Assembly (NCBI GenBank): GCA_028023455.1
Contig: JAQFVV010012434.1
Location: 8,057,355 to 8,121,354, forward strand
Direction: 5' to 3'
Origin: Epiperipatus broadwayi
Lineage: Eukaryota > Onychophora > Udeonychophora > Euonychophora > Peripatidae
Length of the DNA stretch: 64,000 bases
Shown: positions 12,931 to 22,889 of the stretch, one piece after another
How the letters are laid out: each line of letters begins with the position of its first letter
Position numbering within the stretch: the first letter of the stretch is position 1
Notes under the pieces: model-generated
Database searches by the model: none
Told to the model about the DNA's origin: nothing
What the model saw: the letters and a program-made list of their open reading frames with translations, nothing else
Translations under genes and position numbers: made by a program

Positions 12931-13056
12931 TTCAAGCTAATTGTGCATGCTTTCCTTTCCAATACAAGATATAGTATTTATGCAGGTATTGGAAAGGAAA
13001 GTATTTATTTATTATTAACACTCGCAAAAAGCACATGCACAATTAGCTTGAAAGGC
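12931..13056. repeat. Interrupted inverted repeat inside the ribozyme repeat
   Basis: The left arm TTTCAAGCTAATTGTGCATG, followed by CTTTCCTTTCCAATAC (12931-12967), is complementary to GTATTGGAAAGGAAAG (about 12986-13001) and then to CACATGCACAATTAGCTTGA (13029-13056), with a 27-nt interruption in the right arm. It breaks the unit and is probably a small foldback insertion. Confidence 0.7.
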
Positions 13057-13239
13057 TGATATTTGAATGTAATACAATTGTAAACATAGCGCTATATAAA
13101 AATAAATGCTTATTTACATATAACTGCACTTCTATATATAATATATAGAGGGTTTGAATTCAGACTTTCCCATGACCCTCAACTATCTATGGTATCTCAT
13201 ACTGTTGATACCCTTGATCACACACATGTCATAAAGATA

Positions 13240-13300
13240 AATAATCACCAATATGTGTATTTCGTGCTAAACTAGCTCTCATCGGTTGGTTCAGATATCA
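13240..13300 (-). ncRNA. Hammerhead ribozyme copy 2 (one core change)
   Basis: Minus strand: AACCAA, core CCGATGA (C instead of U at the second position; 13285-13279), a GAGCT...AGCAC hairpin, GAAA intact, then TACACATA and the stem I partner TTGGTGATTATT. Stem III is reduced to two pairs. Confidence 0.7.
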
Positions 13301-13648
13301 TCTCCGTACATATATACAGTCAAAACTAAGCTTATATTAAGATAGCCAATCTTTATACTTTAATGGACAGATTTCCAACCACTCCAGCCCACAACTCTTC
13401 AGCCATCCATTTTATTAAAAATCTGATAATGGAATGCTCAAAGTCTACCTTAGTTCCAATTTTCTCATCCTGCCCATGTTGACCACAAGTCACTCTGACT
13501 CCTCATGTATATAGCAATCCATTTACATATATATATGAGGGATGGGCATACCTTAAAGCACTAAGGAGTGATTTGAAGCCTGTTCATTAAACTTGAAGAT
13601 TGGCTATCTTAATATAAACTGAGCTTTGATCTGTATATGTATGGAAAT

Positions 13649-13709
13649 GATAATCGGACTAAATGACGAGTGCTGGTTTATCACAAAATACATATATTGG
13701 TGATTATTT
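13649..13709 (+). ncRNA. Hammerhead ribozyme copy 3 (decayed core)
   Basis: The order is preserved (GATAATC, a GTGCTGG...ATCAC hairpin, TACATATA and TTGGTGATTATT), but the first core reads ATGACGA and the GAAA box reads AAAA. Both are disabling changes. Confidence 0.6.
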
Positions 13710-14130
13710 ATCTTTTTGACATGTGAGATCAAGTGTATCAGCAGTATGAGATAGCATGAATGTTTGAGGGTCATGTGAAAGTCTGAGTTCAAACCCTATA
13801 TATTACATATCGAAGTGCAGGTATAAAAAAGCCTGTACTGTAGAAAAAAGTCATATTTCAAAATATTGTGCTTTAAAGTCTGCCGATCCCTTGTACATGT
13901 ATGTTAGTGGATTATATCCTGTACTCTTGAGGGGTCAGAATGACTTGTGGTCAACCTGGGAATGATGAGAAGGTTGGCACTAAAGTGGGCTTTGAGCATT
14001 CCATCATAATATTTTCAAAAAAAATGAAAAGCTGAAGAAAGGGTGAAGTGATTTGAAGCCTGTCCATTACAGTATGAAGATTAGCTATGTCAATATTAGC
14101 TGATCTTTGATTGTATATAGGTGTGGAGAT

Positions 14131-14191
14131 GATAATCTGGACCAACTGATGAATGCTGGTTTAGCACGAAATTTGAATATTGGTGATTATT
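14131..14191 (+). ncRNA. Hammerhead ribozyme copy 4 (best preserved, type I)
   Basis: All three conserved boxes are present: CTGATGA (14146-14152), GAAA (14168-14171) and a NUH cleavage triplet AUA with predicted cut after A14179. Stem II is ATGCT/AGCAC (14153-14157 with 14163-14167; the closing pair is A.C). Stem I pairs ACCAA (14141-14145) with TTGGT (14180-14184) and continues as GATAATC with GATTATT across a three-base TGG bulge. Stem III is ATT (14171-14173)/AAT (14176-14178) with a two-base loop. Other copies have ATA/TAT here, so the third pair has changed on both sides. The open stem I makes this topology type I. Such tiny stem III forms are known to work best as dimers. Confidence 0.88.
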
Positions 14192-14299
14192 TATTTTTTC
14201 GACATGTGTGTGATCAAGTGTATCAGCGGTATGAGATAGCATGGATGGTTGAGTGTCGTATAAAAGTCAGAGTTCAAATTCCTATTTATTTATTAAACT

Positions 14300-16290
14300 A
14301 AAGTTGTTGCCCATCAGCTTTTTGCTGTTTATTCCACATCTTACATCTATCAAATATTCAAGGTAAAGCATATAGATTTAAAGGAGTCTTCAAAGAATAT
14401 ATAAAATCTGTTTTAGATTAGAGATTTCTTATGATGATGAATTTGATATATAAATGTGGTTAGTAATATAGAACTTTCGCTATTATTATATTTAAGTGAT
14501 TCCTGACATCAAAACTATTTATACATAAGCAAAATATATAAACAACATTTTTTATATAAATAGTTATTAGATAAGATAACAAAAATAAATACATAGCACT
14601 TCAAACAAATTAATTCTCGACTAGAAATTTTAATTTTATTAGTTTTAAATAAAGTGCACGATACCAAAATGCAGTAAAAAAATATTTAAAAAAAAAACAG
14701 AATTTAAATATTTTTAATAGAAATCAAAATATTATAAGGAAATAATTTAATAAATGTATCTCGTGACAATGACATTAAATAAGGAGAGTCGATTTTTATT
14801 TAAATGGAGAATATCGTTTTCAGTGCTATTTTGATTTAAATAGTTTATGCGTAATTGAGAAGATTTTTTTTTATTCTACAACAATTTATTCAAAAGAAAA
14901 AGTAAGTATTTATCTTTTTTTTTCTTAATTTTTTTTTTTAGAGAAGTGACTTTTATAAAGTCAATGAGAATCATTGGATATCTGGTCTATAACTACTTAT
15001 TATCATTATTGGAAAAGTGACCAACAATATTGTGTCTATTCCCATTTCTTTTATTTTAGCGCTAGCATTTATTTGCGCTAGCATTTATTTGCAAAGAATA
15101 TTAGCATCATGTCAAGGGGTTTATAGTATAGTTCTTAATGCATCTAATTTTATTCTCACAACCTGGGTTTAATTTCAGATATCTAAATTTTGTGAATTTT
15201 CTCAAGTCAGCAAAAGTCTTTAAAATTTTTAGATACCCAGAATATTAACATTAAGATTCAATTACGAGTTGATAAATGGTATTATTAACTGGAGTGTAAA
15301 GATTCCAGATTAATCTGAATTTATCAGGAGAGCAATAATAAAGATTACTGCTAAAGCAAAAGAATGCATAGAAAATTTTAACGTTATGCAAATTTCACCA
15401 CTGGTGAGAAAGGTTACATTAATTATTAAATGTAGCATAGCTTTATAAAACTGTTGATTCTCTTATTTTATTATTCATTTGAAACATTGACTATATTTTT
15501 GCAAGCACTAAAAGTACTTTCCGAAAGTTTGATATACTTACTTTTGGTAGCCTGTAAACAAAAAACATTGCTTGTCTCAATTTTTTTAATTGACAACAAT
15601 TTTTAAGACTCACACAGTTAATTTATTATGTGCTATATCTAAGGCTGTATATGTTTTAAAATTTGAAAGCACTTTAGAGCATCGGTTTGAAGTAAAAACT
15701 GCTTCAATATGCCAAAAAATTTATAGACAGTTAAATGCTAATTATTCTCATTATTTATTCTAAAACATTATAGAGTTAAAAAAAATACTGCAATGTTTGC
15801 CCTGTTTTAATTAGCAGTGTCGTTTAATTGATACGAATATAAAACAAGAGATAAAAACTTTTAGTTCTATTAATTTATAACTGTTGGTAGTTTTAATAAT
15901 ATATTTATTTCATTGTTTATTTAAATCAGCGCTTAGGAATATTTGATTAAATAATGTTAATCGGATTGAGCATATATATATAGTGATCTAAATCCAAAGA
16001 ATATTTTAGAACTGAAAAAGAAAAAAAAATAGCCTACTGCAAGGTAAAAGTCTCCAATATTAATTTATTATGGAAATAACGAAGAAAAAAAAATCATCTC
16101 TACTTTTTATGATATTTTTGTTGTTTTTATTTTTTAAAAGAAAGGCGGTTAAATATTCATTTCACGACCAATAATTGGATATTCATTTAGGTTGGTTGTA
16201 TGAAAGCTATCTTAAAAAGATATTTAACTGTAAAATGAAACCTTCAACAAATTAAATATTTCAAATTTGAACTCCAATCCATAATTTACT
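14300..16290. other. No gene seen
   Basis: AT-rich sequence without recognisable coding exons. A short tandem duplication GCGCTAGCATTTATTT occurs twice at about 15058-15091. Confidence 0.5.
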
Positions 16291-16294
16291 GTTG

Positions 16295-16455
<161 letters not shown>

Positions 16456-16509
16456 TACAGCTATCTACATCATCTCATATAACAGATACATATGACCACA
16501 TACATGCAA

Positions 16510-16553
16510 AAAATCTCAATATAAATATTTCACCAGTTGGTCCATATAATCAT
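16510..16553 (-). ncRNA. Hammerhead ribozyme copy 5 (stem II deleted)
   Basis: Stem I GGACCAA and a CTGGTGA core remain, but the sequence jumps directly to AATATTTATATTG. The stem II hairpin and GAAA have been lost, so it is inactive. Confidence 0.5.
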
Positions 16554-16969
16554 CTCCCAAGAGAGAGATATATATAATCAATGCTCACTTTATATTAAGA
16601 TAGCAAATCTTCAAATTTAATGGACAGTGTTCAATCTTCTCCATTCTCCAATTTTTCAGCCATCTATATTATTAAAAATCTGATGATGGAATGCTCAAAG
16701 CCCTTGTTGGTGCCAATATTATTGTCATACCATGATGACTTTTAAGTTTCCTCTGACTTCTCACATATAGGACTTTAATATGTCCATATAAATACACAAA
16801 AAAGAGATGAGCAGATACAGGTTAAATATGAAATATTAAATACAAGTATATTGTCTATACTGAACTTAATGGAATTAGAAGGGATTTCACTTCAGACTTT
16901 TAAGCTCCCTACGGCTACCTTCTTCTTCTTATACAACTGATACACATGACCACATACATGTAAAAAAAT

Positions 16970-17033
16970 AAATGATCTCCAATATATGTATATTTTGTGT
17001 TAAACCAGCACTCATCAGTTGGACCAAATCATT
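16970..17033 (-). ncRNA. Hammerhead ribozyme copy 6 (GAAA mutated)
   Basis: Minus strand: CTGATGA (17018-17012) intact, stem II GTGCT with a GGTTT loop and AACAC (one mismatch), then AAAA in place of GAAA. The stem III region TATACATATA is followed by TTGGAGATCATT as stem I partner of GGTCCAA. Confidence 0.65.
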
Positions 17034-17222
17034 ATCTCCCATACATATATATATTCAGTGCTCTGTTTACATTAAGATAGAAAATCTTCAAACTTTAATG
17101 AACAGGTTTCAATCTTCTCCACCCTCCAACTCTTCAGCCATTCATATCATCGAAAATCTGATAATGGAATGTTCAAAGCCCTTGTTGACACCAATCGTAT
17201 TGTCATACCCACATTGATTTTA

Positions 17223-17443
17223 AATCATGTGTGAAAGATGATGGTCTGAACCAATTAATAAGTGCTGCTATTTCAGCGTGAAATACATATATTAGAGATA
17301 ATTTATCTTTTTCGTATATATGTGGTCATGTGTATCGATTGAGTAAGATGGAATGGATAGCTATAGGGAGCTTAAAAGTCTGAGTTAAAATTCCTTGCAA
17401 TTACATTAAATTCAGTATAGACAATATACTTGTATTTAAATAT
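17223..17443 (+). repeat. Partial hammerhead-bearing repeat, plus orientation
   Basis: An inverted partial unit abutting the minus-oriented pair, again giving a head-on arrangement. It runs from just before the ribozyme to the box-B-like GTCTGAGTTAAAATTCC and the shared ATTCAGTATAGACAATATAC tail, which is the inverse of 16847-16871. Confidence 0.7.
17238..17303 (+). ncRNA. Hammerhead ribozyme copy 7 (decayed core)
   Basis: The first core reads TTAATAA, stem II reads GTGCTG...CAGCGT and GAAA is kept (17280-17283). The stem I partner has become TTAGAGATAATT. Recognisable only by alignment with its relatives. Confidence 0.5.
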
Positions 17444-19189
17444 TATTATGATTATCTAATATAAAAGACACACTTATATGATTATCGATAACCCATATTA
17501 TGCATAAGACTTCACAATTTTCTAGTATTATATACTTCGACATCGTACGATTTAAAAACTAGCTGAGACCTAAAAATATTCCCAGTAATTATCTAAAACT
17601 CATCTATTTTTCTTTACTTCCTAGGAATTTATTAAATTATATTTTTTTGTAAATCAAAATAATAATTGATTATTTTCTTTATTATTTGAATTCTCTTATC
17701 ACACAGTCATTATTTATTTGATCAAAAAATAATTTCAGAAAAATTCCAAACCAAACTTTATATTTTTTTAGGTAGTTAGTTGTCTATCTAATTATAGGTT
17801 ATTTAATAAGTTGTCTATTTTTAGCTAGAGAATAAATTGAAAACATAAAATTCTCACCATAATGTGAATGACTTTTATGAAAAATTGCTGAAGATATTTC
17901 TACCATGTTTATTTAAACCATTTTTTCTGGTTTATCTTATGATAGCTTGAGATTAAATTGTCGATTTGCTATGCCAATAGCCCATACATGATCAAAATTA
18001 TTTGGATAATTTAAACGTTTTTTCAGCTAGCAATATAAAAGAATTATTAAAGATGTATATCTACTTTTATCAGAAAACAAAAGACGGAAAATCATAAAAC
18101 TTGTATTTTATTAGTCTGATGAATAAGTGATTTTTTTATATATTCCTCAAAATTTGTAAAGAGATAGAAGTTTTTGTTTTCAGGTAGTTATTTAAGGCTA
18201 AAAGTTTATGTTTTAGTTTACATTCACTTGCTTAGGTGCAAACACACATAACATTTATATATATATATATATTGTAACCGGACCACCGTACAACCCTTTT
18301 ATTACTTCTGTTGTAACAATTTCCTGATGAGCATGTTGCAGGAAGGAACTATCAATTGGCATTACCCAATGCAGATGTTAGCCCCCCCTACAACAATATT
18401 TCCTGCTCATCAGAGGATGTAGCACCATAGAGGCTGGAAGCATCTAGACATTTATATGTTTAGTTTTCCAAACGGCGCCACTAGAGTTCCATCTCACTAC
18501 AACCTGACTTACCTAGGTCTAGTTATGCCAGACATAGTTCAGGAGGCATGAGATTTTCATAAACAAGTGCAATGAATGATGAGTGATGCAACAAAAACAA
18601 AATAGAATTGAACAACTGGATAACTAAGGTTAATTTTAAGTAACAATAAATTTATTTAACAAATTAATTTGCAAGTTCTTCTAATAAAGTTCCTTCATAT
18701 TCATGTGAAGGTTCATTGTTTTATTCATTTCTGGTCTATTGGGTTTCTTTGGTATACTTCAGTATGACTTAAAGAATGTAACTTGTTGAGAGTATAATAA
18801 AGTCCTTTCATAGTTCTTTTAACAACTTACATCTTTAGTTATATAATTAATTCACCAAGAGGAATGTGTCATATTGAGATAACAGAGAGAGTAATGAAGA
18901 CAACTGATAGCATCTGATGCAGAGTTCCACTTAATTTAACAAATATTTTATTTGCAGTCCACTGTCTATCTTAGTATACAGTCAACAATAGTACAATAGG
19001 AATTAGAGAATGCAAGTTCTTTAACAATTTACATTTTGTGTCTAATTCAGTGTTCCAGTTCACCTTAAGTTATTTTGTTTGCATTCCATTAGTATTTCAT
19101 TAAATTTATTAATGTGGTTTAAATTACTCCCACAAAATCAACATTCAGGTAAATATTAAGCATTTGCAACTTTATTCAATATGCAGGTA

Positions 19190-19375
19190 AACATTTATAA
19201 TTTAGTCAAATATAGAGGTATATTCATACACATAAACTTTATTATATTATTCAGATAGAAGTAATATGCAGTTGAAGCATTTATAATTTAGTCAAATATA
19301 TAGGTATATTCATACACATAAATTTTATTATATTATCCAGATAGAAGTAATATGCAGTTGAAGCATTTATGATTT
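19190..19375. repeat. Two tandem copies of an ~85-bp unit
   Basis: ATTTATAATTTAGTCAAATA, then GGTATATTCATACACATAAA and CAGATAGAAGTAATATGCAG, are repeated in the same order, with few differences, inside the fold-back element. Confidence 0.85.
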
Positions 19376-21469
19376 ATACAGCATTTAATTATTCTAACAT
19401 AAATATTTACTTGGTCTGCTGCAAACGTATATTTTTATACATAAATTCATTAGCAGTTTTATTTATACTTTGAAATATAGAATACAATTAACGTTTTCGT
19501 ATTTCTCCATTAATTTTTTTCTTTTATTAAATTTTTTATCATAGCATTAATAAATGAATTGCTACTATTTTTTAATTCTTACCTTATTACTTGTTGTTCT
19601 CTTTCAATACCCATGGGGCTTAATGAATGGCACAGTAGACAGACTGGAGCTTACTTCATTATTGCGGATGAAGAGAAAAACGCAGGTCAACCGCCCATGT
19701 TATATTGTTTTTTCATGGTTAAGTTTTGATTTTTCTGTCTTGCTTTACTTAGTAAAACTGATAAAAATAAACATTCTCTGATAATCTGAATTTTCCAAAT
19801 ATTTTGTACTTTCTCTGCTTGTTTTATTCAATATGACTTCTCAAAAGAAAAACTACTTAACCAACGATAATAATAAAAATTATTCTCTCTGTCTGATAAT
19901 CCAAATTTTTCAAGCTATTTATACTTTCTGTTTATCAGAATGGATTCTCTTTATATGACACCTGCCTTAATTGGTGTTGGTAATATGTTTTCATCCATGT
20001 TCAAGCCATTTCCCCCAGCTCATTGGCTATTCTTTTTGGCAGTAGAAGACCGTTTTTAATTATCTGGCTATGTGTTTTTGAATTCCAATTAATTTTACAT
20101 TTCTTTGCCGAAAGGCATTGGCTTAACACCTAAGTTATTTTGCCTTACAAATTATTTTTCTGCAATACAAAATAAACTTATCTTTTTTTAATGTTTAAAT
20201 ATATTTTTTTCTTTTTTCTTTTATTGATTTCCTTTTTTTTTTTGATTGATGAATTTTAATAAAGAAAGATTCATACTTTCTTTTAATTGCAGATTTAACG
20301 TATTTGTTGTGTCTTTTTTTATTTTTAATTTGACCAAATTAACTTTCTTTTTTCATTGCTGTCAATTTTCATGATTCCTTTGTTTCTTTAAATTTTTAGT
20401 TTTCCTCAACCATTATTAAGTCTTTTCTTTTCTAACAACAAATCATGCCAGTATTTTTAAATGAGGGGGGGGGATCTTTTGAATATCTATACATGGGGAA
20501 CAGTATATCTGTTTCAATATATATATATATATTGAAACAAGAACGCTGTTTCACATGTGTATTTATTCTAAGAGCTATTTACCCTCCCACCTTAAAAAAA
20601 AAAAGGCAAATGTATAAAAAAGTCGATCTTATATTTTTTTTAGAAGAATATAGCAAAAAGTTTAGTTTATGACTTTACAAGATAATCATTATTTTCTATA
20701 ATAGAGAAAATAAAATAAAGATAAATCATTATTGATTTTATAATTTTAAATCATGATATAAAATTAAAGCTGGCATTTATTGAAAATATTACATTTTAAT
20801 TTGTGGAACGACGTCATATAAAGTGTGATAATCGCTCAAGGCAGTCTTATCAAATTTGAAAACATAGCTTAATCCTTATGATTTCTTATCTTTGCCATGA
20901 AAAGGATTGTCCAATTTTTAAGAAGAGAAAAAGCACTTGGGCTTAAATGAGAACGGTATAACGAATCAGGTACAGTGGAAAAGGCTGCTTAAGCAATCCA
21001 AGGATCAGAATATAAATAGTGGAGCTGCAAGTTCAGGGCAGATTTTTTAAAAAGTTTTTCAGAGAGTTTTCTAAAGTGGATTCTAAAAAAGTTTTTCAAA
21101 GAGTTATTTTTTTTCAAAGAGATATTTTTCAAGTAGATGTTAAAGAAGATTTTTGAAAAAATATTTTAATTTTAAAAAGATATTAAGAGCAGTTAAAGAA
21201 CCACTATTAACGATGAAAAAAGAAAACATTATTAAGGAAAACATAACGATGAAAGGCTAAACAGTAACAGCTCTCTCTCTTCATTCCAAAAGCCATGATT
21301 CTCCAAGATTTGCCAGGGTAGACATCACGGAAAGCCAATAATGCCATCCAGCTGAAATAAAACGGCCCCTTTTTGAAGAGACAAACTGGATATAAGGAAG
21401 GTAACAATTTTATAAATATTTAATAATTATATGGGTTTATAAAAGATATGACAAAACGTCTTTCTTAAA

Positions 21470-21683
21470 GAAAATTAAATGTAGCTACATGAAAATACGT
21501 TTATTATTGACAAATTATAAATGAAACTAAAATTATGAATAAATGTAGCTATATAAAAATACGTTTATTATTGACAAATTATAAATGAAACTAAAATTAT
21601 GAATAAAGGTAGCTATATGAAAATATGTTTATTATTGGCAAATTATAAATGAAACTAAAATTATGAATAAAGGTAACTATATG
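21470..21683. repeat. Three tandem copies of a ~67-bp unit
   Basis: A unit containing ATGTAGCTA, then ACGTTTATTATTGACAAATT and ATAAATGAAACTAAAATTAT, is repeated three times with minor changes, at the inner end of the right arm of the fold-back element. Confidence 0.9.
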
Positions 21684-22627
21684 TTGGATTAAGTTGAGAA
21701 ATAAGAATACCAAACCGATGAACCTAGGATAAATGTGCATATAGTATGGATTCAAACCTGGATTTGGATAACCAGGAATAAAAATATTTATATTAGGCTT
21801 TAACTAACTCAAAATTAACAGGAACTAGGAATTAAATGTAAAATATAAATTACTAAAGAACTTGCATTCTTTAATTCATATTGCCCCACTATTGGGCTGT
21901 AAATAAAATATTTGTAATTGAGCAAATTCAGATACACAATGGACTATATATAAAATGTTCGTTGAATTAACTATATGTTGAATTAAATGGAACTTCGAAT
22001 TAAATGCTATCAGTGGTCTTCATTATTCTCTCTGTTGTCTTAATATATCACATTCCTCTCTGTGAGTTAACTCAATGGTTAAAGAGGTAAACTTTTAAAG
22101 AATTATTGAAAAAAAAGGACTTGATTATGCTCTCAACAGATTATATTTTTTCAGTCATATAAAATGTTATTGGAAGTAGGCCGAAGAGATGCAAGGGACT
22201 GTCAATGAAATACTTTATTTGATGGACATTCATTTAAACCTGTTATTAAATAAAATTATTGTTACATAAAATTAATTTTAGTCATCCAGTCATTCAATTC
22301 TATTTTTTTATTGCATCACTCATCATTCAGTGCACTTGTTCATGAAAATTTCATGCCTTCTGAGCTATGTCTGGCATAACTAGACCAACGTAAGTCAGGT
22401 TATAGTGAGATGGGACTCTAGTGGCGCTGTTTGAAAAATCAAACATAGAAATGTCTAGATGCTTCCAGTCTCTATGGTGCTACATCCTCTGATGAGCAGG
22501 AAATATTGTTGTAGGGGGGAATAATGTCTGTATTGGGGAATTCCAATCGATAGTTCCCTCTCGCAACATGCTCATCAGGAAAGTGTTACAACCGAGGTAG
22601 TAAAATGGGTTGTATGGGGGTCCGGTT

Positions 22628-22630
<3 letters not shown>

Positions 22631-22664
<34 letters not shown>
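22631..22664. repeat. (TA)n microsatellite
   Basis: About 34 bp of pure AT dinucleotide at the right border of the fold-back element; a shorter (AT)n is at its left border. Confidence 0.9.
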
Positions 22665-22665
<1 letters not shown>

Positions 22666-22817
22666 ATCAATTGATATATATTGTAACCTCTTCTCTTGTC
22701 ACCTATCTCAATTTATGTACAAATAAATGCCCTGGTGCCAATTCTATAGAAGATAGAATAAATTTAGTATTTAAATTACATCTCTACCTTTTGATAAGAC
22801 TCTTATGATACTACTAC

Positions 22818-22885
22818 TCTATAGCTTAGCTCAGTTGGTGGTTATAGGGTATCATGGTCATCTAGTATGCAAATGGGAATGAGAG
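22818..22885 (+). other. Possible tRNA-derived (SINE head) sequence
   Basis: TAGCTCAGTTGG is a perfect tRNA D-arm/box A sequence, within a stretch starting CTATAGCTTAGCTC. A convincing box B (GGTTCRANTCC) does not follow at the right distance, so a functional tRNA is not supported. A decayed tRNA-derived SINE head is plausible. Confidence 0.3.
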
Positions 22886-22889
22886 AAGC

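Larger units (their letters stand above)
12425..13567 (-). repeat. Hammerhead-bearing repeat, ~2 units, minus orientation
   Basis: Two tandem units of the roughly 485-bp repeat family read on the minus strand. They carry hammerhead cores at 12572-12622 and 13240-13300. The unit contains, in its sense direction, a conserved block (GAAGCCTGTCCATTAAAGTA), the hammerhead, then a tRNA-promoter-like segment with GAGTTCAAATCC resembling a pol III box B. An extra ~170 bp with inverted arms (12931-13056) lies between the two units, so the ribozyme spacing is 678 rather than about 485. Confidence 0.8.
13568..14290 (+). repeat. Hammerhead-bearing repeat, ~1.5 units, plus orientation
   Basis: This joins the minus-oriented array directly at 13567/13568, making an inverted pair of dimers. 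The two ribozyme cores are 13663 and 14146, 483 nt apart, which gives the unit length. Each ribozyme is followed by the GATAGCATG...GAGTTCAAA segment that resembles pol III boxes A and B. The array starts inside the unit at GTGATTTGAAGCCTG and ends shortly after the second box-B-like motif. Confidence 0.8.
16456..17222 (-). repeat. Hammerhead-bearing repeat, second locus, two units minus
   Basis: Two units of a diverged subfamily on the minus strand, with ribozyme positions about 16536 and 17012 (about 476 nt apart). Shared landmarks are AATCTGATGATGGAATG, CTTCAAACTTTAATG and the post-ribozyme block ending in AGTCTGAAGTGAAATCC, a weakened box-B-like motif. Confidence 0.75.
18273..22630. mobile_element. 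4.36-kb fold-back element with ~0.8-kb inverted arms
   Basis: The left end TGTAACCGGACC (18273) and right end GGTCCGGTTACA (22630) are exact inverses, both set in (TA)n. Homology continues inward to about 19090 and 21790. It includes TGATGAGCA blocks, CCCCCCTACAA, GCTTCCAG.CTCTATGGTGC, the GGCGC(C/T)(A/G)CTAGAG block and an AGAATGCAAGTTCTTTA block. No transposase is recognisable between the arms. The ends resemble the LTR ends of the retrotransposon at 33423-42567 (TGTAACGGACC), so the arms may alternatively be two LTRs in inverted orientation. Confidence 0.75.

Noticed and set aside
18310-18425. CTGATGAGCA motifs in the fold-back arms as hammerheads
   Set aside because: The sequence after CTGATGA lacks a proper stem II plus GAAA; GCAGGAAA leaves no room for stem II. 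The motifs are simply inverted copies of each other.
19554-19781. 75-codon hydrophobic frame inside the fold-back element as a transposase or gene
   Set aside because: No catalytic motif or family resemblance; short and AT-driven.
22818-22885. Functional tRNA gene
   Set aside because: Box A is good but no box B or cloverleaf can be formed; kept only as a possible SINE fragment.
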